DNA from: Tetrapyrgos nigripes
Lineage: Eukaryota > Basidiomycota > Agaricomycetes > Agaricales > Campanellaceae
Direction of reading: 5' to 3'
DNA length: 64,000 bases
Assembly: GCA_013368315.1 (NCBI GenBank)
Contig: JAACJM010000035.1
Span: 434,001 to 498,000 of the forward strand
In this document: piece after piece, positions 43,876 through 55,173 of the stretch
Layout of the letters: each line of letters starts with the position of its first letter
How positions within the stretch are numbered: the stretch's first letter is position 1
Notes under the pieces: generated by a model
What the model was told of the DNA's origin: nothing
Seen by the model: only the letters and a program-made list of their open reading frames with translations
Database searches by the model: none
Made by a program: the position numbers and the translations under genes

Positions 43876-46122
43876 TCATTCGCCACCTTTTTTCGTCCTT
43901 CTTCTCTTTGTGGCTGGTTCCCTGTTGTTGAGTGGTTCCTCGTTGCTGGGCCGATCGACAACATACACATAATTCTTCCCTCCTGACTTCTTCCCGGGCG
44001 GAGTGGCAACGGGTACAGCGACGCTCGCCTTCTCTTGCTCGTCAAGCTTGTGCTTACCCCTGTCGCTCCTCCTCACGCTCACAGGTGGTGTAGTAGCTCC
44101 ATCCGCTCCTTGAGTCTTCTTCTTCTGTCTGCGAGTTGCTTTGGCTCCTTTCTTGGGAGGGGAATTGGCAGGAGCGGAGTTGACAAAGGGTGAGGGGATG
44201 TCTACCGATGCAGGGATGGGTCCAGGAGTTGCTTCGGTATCTTCATGGGCCGTAGGGGAATCGACGGTGATTGGGGGTAGGAATGCGAGGGGCTTCAGTA
44301 CCTTCCTGGGGAGACGAATTGGTAGTGAGGGGATCATTGGTGACAGGGGGTTTATCCGCTGGTGCAGGGATAAGTCGTTGAGGGGCTTCTGCTGTGGAAT
44401 TGACAGTGGTAGAGGGAATATCCGCTGCTATAGGAGTAGATCCGGTAGTACATGTGGTGGCCTTGGCAGAGTCCGTCGTGTCGACTGAGGTTGTTGCGGC
44501 TGCCACCTGATGTTCTGGTTTCTCCACATGGTCGGCGGGAGATGAGGCTGCATTTGGTAATTCTTCGGAAGTCTGCGCAGACGGGCGTACTTCAACGTTG
44601 AGTTGAGCAGAGGTGCCGGCATTGGGAGACAAGGAAGTTGGAGTAGTGGATGATTTGAACTCGAAAGGTTGAGCGGACGATACGGTGGAATGATCTAGGA
44701 ACCACTGCGCAGTATCCAAAACTGATGGCGTCTTGAAGGATTTGTCCAATGGGTCACGTAAAACTGTCAGTACATGGACAGTGGTGTCTATGTATGAATC
44801 TGGGGCCCGTTGGAGTTCACTGTAGTCGGGGTTCCCGCTGTAGCCGTTAAAGGCTGCAAGACGTCAGCAAAAAGAGGTGTGTAGTAGATACATAAAAATG
44901 CTCACCCCACAAGGCTCCGAGGTAGGTAGAAAGTAATTTGCGCACCAACTGTGGTGAGACAGCATCAAGGTCAATGTCTGGAAATCTTGGACGAGATTCT
45001 GAATCGCGAGGTATCTCGACCGTTGTCGACTTGGAGGATTCGGGTACTAAAAAGAATAAGTAATGGTACAAATTTCCTAGTCACAATAGATTGATTACCT
45101 GGACAATACTTCCTGCCATACTGGGTCCACGCACTCTCGAACTGCTGATAGGCTTCAGAGAACTCTTTCTCGAAGTCAGGAATAGTCTCTGGATCTGAAT
45201 GAGCAGAAATGCTAGTCATGCACACTACATAAGTCTTGTGGTACATGCTCAAAAGACAAGTGGCTTACCTTCCCGACACGAGAGACCCATCCTGGACAAA
45301 GTTATAGCTTAACATGAGCTCTAGCTTGCCAAGGTGGCCATACTGGCATAGAGCATCCATGAGAGCCACCACGCCAACCATAAATTCGTCTTGATTGCTG
45401 CAAAAGGAAGGAATCAGTCCAGGGCCGTTGGAGAAGAAGAAAGATGCAAGACTTACGCTTTGATGTCCCACGTCGCCCTGGCTTGCTGCTCAAACGACGC
45501 CTTCTTCTGATCGTCGAGAGCTCCCCATAGTTCTCGGACTGCCTTCTTGAGTCGTACCTGGTCGGTGTCGCCTTCTAGCTTCTCAGCATGTTCTTCAATC
45601 CGGTCCTTGTTCAATGCCTTGAACACCGCCTTGCCATCATTGATTTTGCCGTTTCGAATGATCTGAACAAGACTAACAAAGTGACGCATAGACTTGACAC
45701 ATGCAACTTTGTCGTGTACTCGACTGGAGCGTACATTGGGGTTGGAATCGGTGTTGGAGTTGGAGGAGTTGGAAGCATTAGAGTCATTAGGAGAATTGCA
45801 TTCGGTGGTTCGGGTGGCATGTTTCTTCTGCTTGTCTCTTCGGTTCGTGAACCAATGCTTGATGGACTATTAGTTATACAGAAAACATGTGTTAGAAGAG
45901 TGATACACGAAAGGAAAAACTCCAACGCACCTTCGCCCATTCAGCCTCGGTCTTTGCAGTCAAGTCTAGCTTGTTTTTGAAGGCCTCATGTGCGAGAACT
46001 GTTGGAACGACAGTCTTGAGATGCGAGTTTTTCTGCGTGTTTGAGGTACACTCAAGATAACCAGGCAGGAACTGCTTGTTGAGAACATCCTGTTGCTCAG
46101 CGCTGAGCACGGGTGAAGGCAT
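43876..46122 (-). CDS. KDZ cargo gene 1: homeodomain-like DNA-binding protein with basic disordered tail
   Basis: Multi-exon. Exon 1 from ATG 46,122 (MPSPVLSAEQQDVLNKQFLPGY) ends AEWAK; the splice joins it to SIKHWFTNRRDKQKKH, which resembles a homeodomain recognition helix (W-F-x-N-R-R). Then a Ser/Asn linker, a helical segment VRELWGALDDQKKASFEQQA, further exons (NQDEFMVGVVALMDALCQYG at about 45,400; DPETIPDFEKEFSEAYQQFE at about 45,190; PQLVRKLLSTYLGALW at about 44,900; AFNGYSGNPDYSELQRAPDS at about 44,850), and a long Thr/Pro/Ser tail. The last part (44,337-43,876) is in another frame and ends in basic RRRTKKGGE with a RRSDRGKHK patch, so a small intron or an indel lies near 44,280. Similar proteins recur beside large agaricomycete transposons. 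Possible partner of the transposase or regulator; not known. Confidence 0.6.
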
Positions 46123-46588
46123 GATGTGCTGAAATGAGGGAAGAGTGTGGTGGGGTGAAAGAAAGCTATGAAATTACATGCGATGAACTGACAGAGACAG
46201 GAAATGCCAAAAGTTGGTTAGCACGTCGAACAATAGAAATCAACAGCTAAAATGGCCCCACCTATTGTTGGACAATGAAAATATTGCAATTTCCTTTTTC
46301 AGAACACAAAGAATTCCCTTTTACAGACTTGATCAAAGAGACCATGCCAGAATGCAACCTACAAAGAACAACACATGAGTCATGAAAGTCCAAATGGCAA
46401 TGTCAACTACTCACCGATGTACAAGCGTAACTCGAGCTGAGCACACAGCCAATCACTTGAACACGCAGTCATAACAAATAAAGTAGGCTATATTCAATGA
46501 CTCCTAAGCTAGAATAACAAGAAAATAAACTACACGAAACAGTGATAAGTACATGTACAGGATATACTGAGCAAATCGTCATTGAGAA
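46123..46588. other. Spacer between KDZ cargo genes 1 and 2
   Basis: AT-rich; no exon supported. Presumably the promoter of cargo gene 1 and 3' region of cargo gene 2. Confidence 0.4.
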
Positions 46589-48886
46589 TCATACAACAGG
46601 ATCAAGAGAAAGAGGTACCGTAGCTGCTCGTCCAAAGACATCAAAAAATTGTTGTAAATATGTTTGTACCACACGTCGCTCAAAAGTTTCCAAAACTAAA
46701 TCAGAGAGCGAATCAGACTCGCGATAGTCTGACAGGTCCTCATAGGCACCAGCACCATTCCAGTCCAGCATGACGTTGCGCAAGGCAAAGAGGTAAGACT
46801 TTCGTGACTCGGGTATGTGTGCTGCGAACCCTTCAGAAGCAGAGGTAATGTCGGAGGTGATACTACCTCCTACTTCAGGTTCAGGAGCAACACTACCGTT
46901 TGGAACAGGGTGGGGACCAACAGGGATAATAGGTGCAGGAAGCGACAAAGGAGGGGTTGGATCAGGAGGAAGGGAAGCAAGGAACACATCAAATTCTGCG
47001 AGCTGCTTGCGAGCATTTGGGGAGAGATTATGTTGCTCTGTAGGTTTAGGATAAGGAGCGTGTTCGGGATTAGGAACAGGATTATGCTGGAAGAAACAGC
47101 GAGCAAGGTTCGCATCATGGGCAGCATTCCGGGATTTTTTATGGGCAAGGCTGCCATCCAAAGCAGTCAGCTCACATTTGAAATTGAGCATAGAGAGCTC
47201 CCAGAGCACCTCCTGAACCACTCTGTCTGGGACTGCGGCATCAACACCAATTTCCTGTCCACGCCATGAGACAGAGCCCAACGGAGCATCACAGTCAAGC
47301 GTCACACCACTCTCAAACACACAAGAACCAAGGAAGGTACGAACTTCTAGTTTCCGATTGGCTGTGCGAGTGTCTTTGGAACCGGAAGAAGCTCGGAACT
47401 CGCCCCCGAGCAACTGACGCCATACGTGGTTCAACACTGGGGAGCATGAGGGCTTGGACAATCGAAGGAGTATAATGTCGCGGAATCTAAGCCAGTTCTT
47501 GACATACTTGGACAACTTTTCCCAACTCTGCACAGAGATGAACAGCTGCGAGTCGGGAAATGCGAAGCCGTTTGTAACTGGAGAAGGGGGATTACTGATA
47601 TCGATATGTGCTAAACAATATCTCCAAATGGATGAGGAAAGAGGGAATAGTGGATCGGTGGAAAGGGAGAACGGATTCCGGCCACCCGCCTGGTTTTTGT
47701 GTACAGGTTTCTGGTCTAAGAACAGTCAATTTGAGCTGCTAGAAGATAGAGAAAGATAATGAAATACACACATGGCTTTGACTTGTGCAAAATCTTTGGC
47801 TCCGGACGCATTACAAGGCTCGATGAGGCAGCGAGATTAATGTGAGGTTGGGGTGGGGATTGAAAGGGATTGAACGTTCTGAAAACTCCGGATGTGTCTT
47901 CACCAATGGCTGCATATTGGGCACCGAGATCTGGGGTACCTGTGTGTATGATGGGCACGGGAAAGGGACAATCTTGTCGTTCAACGTCTGCAAAAGAGCG
48001 AAGCGGGGCGAGCATCTTGACTTCAACCCTGGAAACATCATGAACGGGATGGATGAACCAGAATGGGATACCCGCTCGGTATAGTTGCCTGGCTACATCG
48101 AGATCCCAGACAAACACTCCAACCAAAGACGATGGAGCAGATGCAGGATCATCCCGACCATCCATGCGAGGCTTGTAGACACGGCAATATTCGAGTAAGG
48201 CGAGAAGCTCCAAAAAGGTGCGTTGGAGACTGACAATGGCAACCCGCATCTGCCAATAGCTGGTTGACAGAGTCTCTATGCGAAGGAGGCATTCAGAAAG
48301 AAGTCGGTTGTATTTGTGGGCAAGCTCGAGCTCGGAAGGGTTCTGATGGACTCGAACGAAAGACTGACATTCCTCCTGTAGCTTTGTTACAGCCTTTCGA
48401 AACTCCCTACGTCGCACACTCTGCAGCTTTCCTAGACCTGTCACTATGCCCTTCGTCTCTTTGACAAACGACTTCTCGTCAGGATTCCACCAAATTATCG
48501 CATATTCGTGATCATCGAGAGGCTTTGTTTGGATACAGGAGAGGTGACAGAGCATCGGGTACCACTGCTGAGGCCATTGAAGAAAGTCGTGCTCGCCGTA
48601 GCGGTAATCTGCCCGTAACTTCATACCGTCGATGGATAGAACCGGTTGGATGAGGGGAAGGTTTGTGTACGGAGTAGTGATGAAAAACCGGCCATTTTCG
48701 ATCACCGCAGCGGTCCAAGCAATGTAGGCGTTGGCGGGATGCGGACCTGATAATTAAAGTCAGCATCTACACATCCCCGAATACTTACAACGTACCAGGT
48801 TGCCTATGAAGAAGTATCTTGGGATTCCGAGCGAGTTCCTCAGCAGTAGGAGGAGTAGTGCGGGCCACGGAGGGGTTTGACGACAT
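46589..48886 (-). CDS. KDZ cargo gene 2: conserved agaricomycete protein of unknown function
   Basis: Three exons: 48,796-48,886 (MSSNPSVARTTPPTAEELAR), 48,746 down to about 47,777, and about 47,724 to 46,589; the product is about 730 residues. Exon 2 carries PHPANAYIAWTAAVIENGRF, LIQPVLSIDGMKLRADYRYG, a YAIIWWNPDEKSFV motif, a helical stretch (LGKLQSVRRREFRKAVTKLQ and on), TSYWQMRVAIVSLQRTFLEL and VFVWDLDVARQLYRAGIPFW. Exon 3 has FAFPDSQLFISVQSWEKLSK, YVKNWLRFRDIILLRLSKPS, VWRQLLGGEFR and a C-terminal helix. The WNP, WQMRVA and AGIPFW blocks are those of a family found many times in agaricomycete genomes near transposons. I know no domain name and no reaction. No stop inside the exons, unlike the surrounding LINE. 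Confidence 0.65.
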
Positions 48887-50130
48887 GGAAATGATTTGCG
48901 GAAGGGGAACGAGTCGGCAACACAGGCTACTCGTAGTATACCTGCGTTACATCCACAGTCTATGCAAAAAATAGATCTGCAGGCGACTGACTTGATAGTC
49001 AGAGTCGCAGGAAGGGGGATACTTCTGGAAGTAACCTGTAAAACCGTTAGACTGGAAGGACTTGGATGATATAAACAAATACTTACTTGTAGGTGGGCCT
49101 GGGACACTGTAGTCTTGAAGATAGTGCCTGTGGAGAATAAAAGTTAGTGAAAATGGAATCATAACCCAAGTGGTACATACGTACCGTCGACGCTGCTGGC
49201 GTTGAGCGCTGACGCTCTAAACCGCCAGAGCCTGACAAGGTTAGTCGACGTGAGAAACTATACAGTTTCTCAAGCCACTCGCGTGACCGGTCCGGAACAG
49301 AAAATCCACGTCACGGTCCAAGTCCCCATTCCCTGGCTCATTCTGAACCTCCAACGCACCGTCGCAATTGGGCAGTAGGGACCAGCCTCGTAGGCTCTGT
49401 CTACTCACTACCAATATGCCACGTCATCAAGCCACAAGCGGACCAGCCTAGTAGGCTCCGTCCCCATTCCCTGGCCCATTCTGAACGGCCTCTGTAGGCT
49501 GCAGCTTTCGGTGGCTATCGGCCCCACCCTCTGCGTGCACGTCTCAAAAACCCTTCAGTTCTCTTTCAATGCATTCACTCCTCGGCTTCAAGATACTTAA
49601 TGCGACATTATCCCTATCCGGGCTCTGACTATCATGTTGGCCCACCTGAGTATTACTATCAAGTAACTCGGGCATTAATTGGAGGAAGACTATCATGTCC
49701 CTCCATATCAGCATCTACCACTCGGATTCCGTCTTCTCGCATCAAGACCAAACGTTTGCACCGGCATGGGCATTTAATTTTTCGCTCTATTTCACCACTG
49801 TAAGCATCTGTACTATTGTTACAATTACTTATCTCCTTGTACTCGGAAGCTAACAGAATGCAAATCCAGTTTACCAGAACGTTCGTCCGAAACGACGTTA
49901 AACTATCGCCTTTCTATCACTTCAAGACCAACCGCTTTTGATCTCGTCACAGCCCAGTCCCCTGTGCGGTATTGTTCTTGGCACACTCCATTGTGCCCAA
50001 TGGGTAAGTCGTTTCTTTTCTATTTATGGTAATGTTGTTTTGATCCAGGCGTTTTGACTCAAGCTAGCTATTATGACTCAAGGCCCCTACTTAAACACTA
50101 CTACTTTCCTCTTTCCTCTTGCCACCAACC
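48887..50130. other. Divergent promoter region of the KDZ transposon
   Basis: Separates the minus-strand and plus-strand gene pairs. Contains imperfect direct repeats (CCCCATTCCCTGGCYCATTC at about 49,325 and 49,462; GACCAGCCTNGTAGGCTC at 49,381 and 49,442). Short open frames on both strands may be leader exons; none is supported. Confidence 0.4.
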
Positions 50131-51252
50131 ATGCCTCCTGAACGAACTAACACGTCACGACATCGCCGACCCAACAACTCCCTTACTGTTCGCGATGAAA
50201 CGACGCTCATCAACCGACAGATTGTCAGCCGCGCCCAGCAACTGAACGGAGGGAGGCGTCTGAGACAACGTCTTCCATGCCCTGTCGGGGAGCATTTCAG
50301 CACAATTTGGGGAGGATCTGCTGAGGTCAACATATGGTTGCATGAAGGAGAAGATTTTGGAAAGTTTTATTCCTTTGTACGTTTCACGTTTTTTTCCCTC
50401 TTCCTGCTGAAACTCACAGTAATTAATTTCAGTGTCTGGACGATAATCGCAGGCCCTGTCACCGTCATTTCTATGACCGACACATTACTGGTCCAGAGCT
50501 CGCACAGGACCGTATCATCCGGGAGCACCTAGACCGAAAGCAAGCCCTGGAGGATCCTAATCGCCGCCATGAACTTCCTGAAGTCCTTGTTGCCCGCACC
50601 GTTTCTAGCTCTGGCAGCACCAGCTCTTCTTCAAACCCTCGCTCCGCTCGTGATCGATCTCGAACTGTAGCTCGCGGGACAGGTTCACGCCGTATGGATC
50701 AGCTGTCATCTCCCCCTTCCAGCCCTACTCCTACCATCAGAAGAGGCCCCCAGCCGTTTCCAATGAGCTCGCCTCCCCAGCAAAGGTCTCTTTCCCCTTT
50801 TGACCTTCCTATCTTTGCCTCCTCCCCTTCGCGCCCAGGACGTGGCAGATCTTCAAGGCAGTTGGAGCAAGAGCAAGACGTTGAGATGATGAATGAACCA
50901 GTCGTTCTCTCTCTGAATAAGACTGTTTCCGCTTTAGTATACAAGGTGTGTTCTGATTGATTCTGTATTCACTCTCAAAGTTTTTCTAATTCTAATTATC
51001 TATCTCTTTCTCTCCTAGACGTTCTCCACCTCTGAAGTCTGTGAGCTTCCACTTCACTTTACACGCGGAGGCTATCGTCTGGTCCTTCGAGACCATAAAA
51101 TGGCCTTGGGAACTCTAGGGTTGGAAGTCCACGACTCTATTCAACAGTTTAGAGATGGGATTTGGAAGGATACGACGTGGAACACTGTCATCCATGTCGA
51201 AGCAGGAAGTCTTGTCCTCCTCAAGCCCAAAGGGCTCCATGTTCAAATGTAG
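50131..51252 (+). CDS. KDZ cargo gene 3: protein of unknown function
   Basis: Three exons, 50,131-50,376, 50,433-50,945 and 51,019-51,252, all in phase, give 330 residues. The start ATG at 50,131 follows CCAACC. N-terminus MPPERTNTSRHRRPNNS is basic; then LINRQIVSRAQQLNGGRRLR, HFSTIWGGSAEVNIWLHEGE, FYSFCLDDNRRPCHRHFYDR (Cys/His-rich), a helical segment, a Ser/Pro-rich linker (150-240), and a compact C-terminal domain ETCELPLHF-like (STSEVCELPLHFTRGGYRLV) ending VEAGSLVLLKPKGLHVQM. I recognise no family. It lies just upstream of and parallel to the transposase, so it may be an accessory transposition protein or a displaced N-terminal module. No premature stop. Confidence 0.6.
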
Positions 51253-51554
51253 ACTTAATGTACACAATGCCGTCCAAAAAATACAACAATTTCTATTATT
51301 CTACATTCCAAAAAAATACAACAACTTCTATTATTCTACAACAATAGGACTCCGGGTAGTGTGGAGTTAGAATTGGCTCAGAAAGGCGATGATAATCAAC
51401 AGCAATAGGTCAAAGCGTAATGTTGTTATGCTAGCCTATCTTGTGACAACTCTCTATAGCACCCTTTCTTGCACATACTACTCTGCCACCATTCTCCTTC
51501 CACTCACCCGACACTACCCACCTCTACCCCTCGTTCCTCGTTCTGCCACCATTC
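51253..51554. other. Spacer before the KDZ transposase; tandem duplication
   Basis: Contains two copies of AAAATACAACAA...TTCTATTATTCTAC (51,277 and 51,313) and two copies of a CTGCCACCATTCTCCTTC unit (51,484 and 51,543). The expected N-terminal third of a KDZ transposase is not found here. Confidence 0.5.
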
Positions 51555-54500
51555 TCCTTCTACTTACTCACCCGACACTACCCTCTCCAGTCGAGGCTGA
51601 GATTGGGCCAGGTGCATGGCATCGACAGGCTATTCCCTCATCGCCCACCTGGGTCACTGATGGTTTACTGCCCGGCCTGCATGGACCCGGGTGTAAATAT
51701 CGGTGGCGATTGGTGGACATGTCCCCCGTGGTTGAGGTATGCTAATTTGATTATCAAGTTATATTTCTCTCTAATCAATCCTCCAGGCATTTGATCCAGA
51801 TGCGTGTAACGCTTGATGGAAATCACCAGATCTGTCAATTTTGGAAGAATTGTGATCCCCATGATGTTTCTCTGGCAGCTGGAGTGTCCTACTTCCCAGA
51901 GCTGAGGCAGTATCTGTTGTACCTGGATGAAGCTTCTGCTACAGGTTCTCAGGTATGGTTTTTGTCTTCTACAGTATACATTCAGATCCTGACTCAGACG
52001 TTCTTCCTAGGAGGCTCCCGACTGTAATAATGTCAAAGTTATAGCCAGGCAAGGAGAAATACAAACCCAGAATTGTGCAAAGAAAGGAGGCGTGAACACT
52101 CAATGTGATCACGTCTTTGTCATGGCTACAGCTGATATGCACCACGGTGAAAGGTATGTAAAGTATCTACTCTCCTTCAAGTTATTGTAACTGACATTGG
52201 GACTCAGGTATGCAAACGTTGATGCATCTTTTCATCATGCTTTCAAGATGTATGGTTACGGTGACAGCAAGACGGACAATCATCGTGACTTCGTCTGCTT
52301 TCGTGACAGCTACGACGCCAATTGCAGTTATTGGATACACAAGGGCAAGCGTTTCGCCACTTCGAAGTACCTTGCCGACCAGAAGGAGTTTGTTGTGAAG
52401 TTTGAGCACGGCATCCCGGATCTCCACATCAAAGGCCACAAGGACGATTGTATTGTTGTCTTTGGGACCCCATACCAGTGGTGTGTTGGACATTTTCACG
52501 GCGAGACTGCAGAATATTACTGGGTGGAATTGAACCAAGTTGGTGGATATACGAGGCAGATGAATGATGGGCATAGAGAAGACACAATCGTTGCTCATCA
52601 CAATGATTGGAATTGGCGAAAGATGGTCAACATGGGTGAGTCCTTATATACTACATTTGATCATCACAATTTCTGAGTCATTGCACCTTAACTAGCAGAT
52701 CAAATCGCACAGGATCTCCAGTATGCTCGCCTGCAATACCAGTCTAAGCGTGATCAACTTCGACAGCTCTCGGAAGCAGAGCCTCGCTCTGCCAAATGGT
52801 CAAAAATGTCTCGAGAACCTTACCTGGAGAAAACCGGTCGAGGAGGCCAGCAGAACTGGGTCAGCGTCTACCACCGACGACCGCAAGCAATTCCATCACT
52901 GCAGTCCCTACTTGCTTGTATTGGGACTACGGCTACTCAGCACTCTCAAAAGAGTGCAAACATCTATGAGGCTTTTTTTCACAAAGCCCTTGATGCAGAA
53001 CGCTTACAGTGAGTATTATTTGTTTCTCATTTCAGATAGTCCAATTTCTGATTTGTAAAAGACGCGAAATCCGTGAAATCCGCCGACGCAACAAGAAGAA
53101 CCCTGATGGTTTGTCTTTCAGTGATCAGGACGAACTCCGGAAACGGCTGGTCCGCCTAGAGAAAGCTCTCGATGAATTCCGTCTACACTGCGCAAAGCTG
53201 ATGCCTTGCATCACTTCTGTTGTCTCTTCAGGAGCTCACAAGTGGTCTGTGCCTGAGGATGAGAAACTGTTCTTACCCTCTGATTTCAGCGGTGAGGAGA
53301 GGGTGAAATTTGAGCTCTGCGCTCTCGCATCCATGGAGATATCGATTAGAGAGGCGCAGGCTAATGAGGAGATCGACCATGTCAAAAGTATAGCCAAGTC
53401 TGTCTCCACCATGCTCCATTTCCACGCAAAGAATATCCGAAGCCAAGATCGCAAGACTCGTTCTCAACATGACGTCGCTGATGCATTCGTAAAGCGAGAT
53501 CAACATATCAACAGCTACAATCATGCCCGAGCAGCTCTCATCAAATTAGATTACATCGATGCTCATGACAAGGACTCCCCCTATCCCTTTTTGCGTCCTG
53601 AAGACACGCACCGTTTACCTGTCGAGCTCAAACGTAAAACAGGTGACTCAAAGCGGGCAGATGGATTGCTATGGAAAGTTGGTGCCGCAGCGGACTTAAA
53701 GGTGGGTCTGGAGCCTGGTGACGACCTTCCGGTAGGAGTGGATGAGTATTTATCCCCACCGGTTCTACTTACTGCAACGCAGATGACGCAACGGCTGTCT
53801 GGTAGGTTATTGATTCTTTTTGGTTTATTCGGAGTTGTTAACCCGGAGTCTCAGCCCCAACAGGTCCTAGACAGCGGACTGACAAGGCCACTGCACTGAT
53901 TGAGCCTACTTCAAGTGATATTGGTTTGGATGAAGAAGACGAAGCGGGGCCCTTGCCTCAGCAGACCTAGAAGATGACGCCATTCCATTCGATGAAGATA
54001 CTGCGACGACAGCACGAGAAAGGCGGTACCAGAAGAAAGAGAAGAGTGAGTTAGTGTTTTTGTTCTCTCATTAATTAATCCTAACTTCCATCTTTAGAAT
54101 ATCGAAAAGATACCTGGCTGTGGTCCAAGGGTACACGCAAGATGACTCCGGAGCAGATGAAGGAGTGGGAAGAGGAAGGTGAGTATTTCTGACATCTTGT
54201 GTAAAGCCATCAACCTCACTAAAGCACTCATTTGCAGGGGATCGCGTTCAATGGTTCCGAGCAGAAGCGGAGATGTATCAGTGGATGGAGCAGTTTGAGA
54301 TCAAACATGCCGAGTTTGCTTGAGTGGTCAAGCATTTCCGCACCATGTCATCTTTTTGGAATTCTTTGGCAGAGTCACCTGAAACACCCGGTCATGCTCC
54401 ATACGCCAGACAACATGCGGCCATGTATCATGACCTTGCTGAAGATGCCGAGTTTCGCTTCAAGAAAGCAGGGCATCCAGATTTCACAGCGCTACCGGAA

Positions 54501-54758
54501 TGCATACTGTTACATGAGAGGGTAGCATCATGGAGAGAGAAGCAGCTTGAGTGGATGGATATTAAAGTAAGGGTTTGGTTCCAGTTTCGTTGATTGACGT
54601 TCTTATATTTTCCTCTTCTGCTGCAGGGTATTCATAAGGCATACATGGTGAGCTTTTTCCTAGGTTTTGCATATGTCATATGTCATAGTCTGATAATTTG
54701 GCATGTGTACCTTTAGAATGCCACCTCGCATCAGGGAATACCGAGTAAGAAGCCCTGA
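51555..54758 (+). pseudogene. KDZ transposase, 5'-truncated
   Basis: Many exons (51,555-51,736; 51,787-51,952; 52,011-52,153; 52,208-52,635; 52,696-about 53,009; and on to TGA 54,756). Seen: LGQVHGIDRLFPHRPPGSLM, a cysteine cluster VYCPACMDPG (CxC2 type), LIQMRVTLDGNHQICQF with the first catalytic-type Asp, DPHDVSLAAGVSYF, CNNVKVIARQ, VNTQCDHVFVMATADMHHGE, RYANVDASF, YDANCSYWIHKGKRF, IPDLHIKGHKDDC, GHFHGETAEYYWVELN (acidic E), and EDTIVAHHNDWNWRKM. These blocks in this order identify the Kyakuja-Dileera-Zisupton family. The C-terminal third is a variable helical region. The usual 200-300 residues before HGID are missing, and one TGA (about 54,321, EFA-stop-VVKHFRTM) replaces arginine, so this copy is probably inactive. 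Confidence 0.88.
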
Positions 54759-55166
54759 GAGCTAGGAACTTAAAGTGAAGGTGAGTTTGTTTTTAGCTAC
54801 TTAAGCCAGTGGACTTACGCTCTCTCATGAAGCCTAGAGAGTCGGGAACTTAAGCTGAAGGTGAGTTTTATTTTCAGCTTAGACTTAAGCCATTGAACTT
54901 AAGTTCTCTCTTGCTATCTGTCTAACAGGTTGCCTTGATGGTGCCGGTGAGTTCTGATTAGCTTTCGAGTTGACTTAAGTTAATGTAAGTTGACTCATTC
55001 AGGAGATTTGAAGGAACTTAATATGCTTTTAACGGACTTAATTTCAGGTAGATTAGGTAGTAGTAATAGTACAAACATTCTATATACAACTTAATACATG
55101 TTAAGTTAACTTAAGAGCGATGGCAGAAAGTCATTCACCACTTAAGAAAAGCTAATATAGTTACAG
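54752..55166. repeat. KDZ right terminal/subterminal array
   Basis: Two tandem units of about 80 bp (54,752-54,833 and 54,834-54,918; each has GAGAG, GGGAACTTAA, GAAGGTGAGTTT and CTTAAGCC), then five more CTTAAG or near-CTTAAG sites and the terminal inverted repeat ending at 55,166. Confidence 0.7.
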
Positions 55167-55173
55167 GAGTCAC

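Larger units (their letters stand above)
43464..55166 (+). mobile_element. KDZ-superfamily DNA transposon, 11.7 kb, four genes, nested in the LINE
   Basis: Long imperfect terminal inverted repeats: left from 43,464 (ATGAATCTATATCAGG, then TTTTCTTAAGT, AATGACTTTCTGCCAT, TCTTAAGTT) pair with the right end read inward from 55,166 (CTGTAACTATATTAGC, then the same blocks). Flanked by a 7 bp direct repeat GAGTCAC (43,457-43,463 and 55,167-55,173). Both ends carry arrays of CTTAAG palindromes. Inside: two minus-strand genes and two plus-strand genes diverging from about 49-50 kb, one a KDZ transposase (RNase H-fold DDE enzyme of the Kyakuja-Dileera-Zisupton group). It interrupts LINE ORF2. Confidence 0.85.

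Noticed and set aside
46589..48886. Calling KDZ cargo gene 2 a TET/JBP dioxygenase
   Set aside because: No H-x-D...H iron-binding pattern or other dioxygenase motif seen.
43457..55173. Treating the inner blocks around 43,501 and 55,130 (TTTCTGCC...) as the transposon ends
   Set aside because: Sequence identity between the two ends continues outward to 43,464 and 55,166, where the GAGTCAC direct repeat begins.
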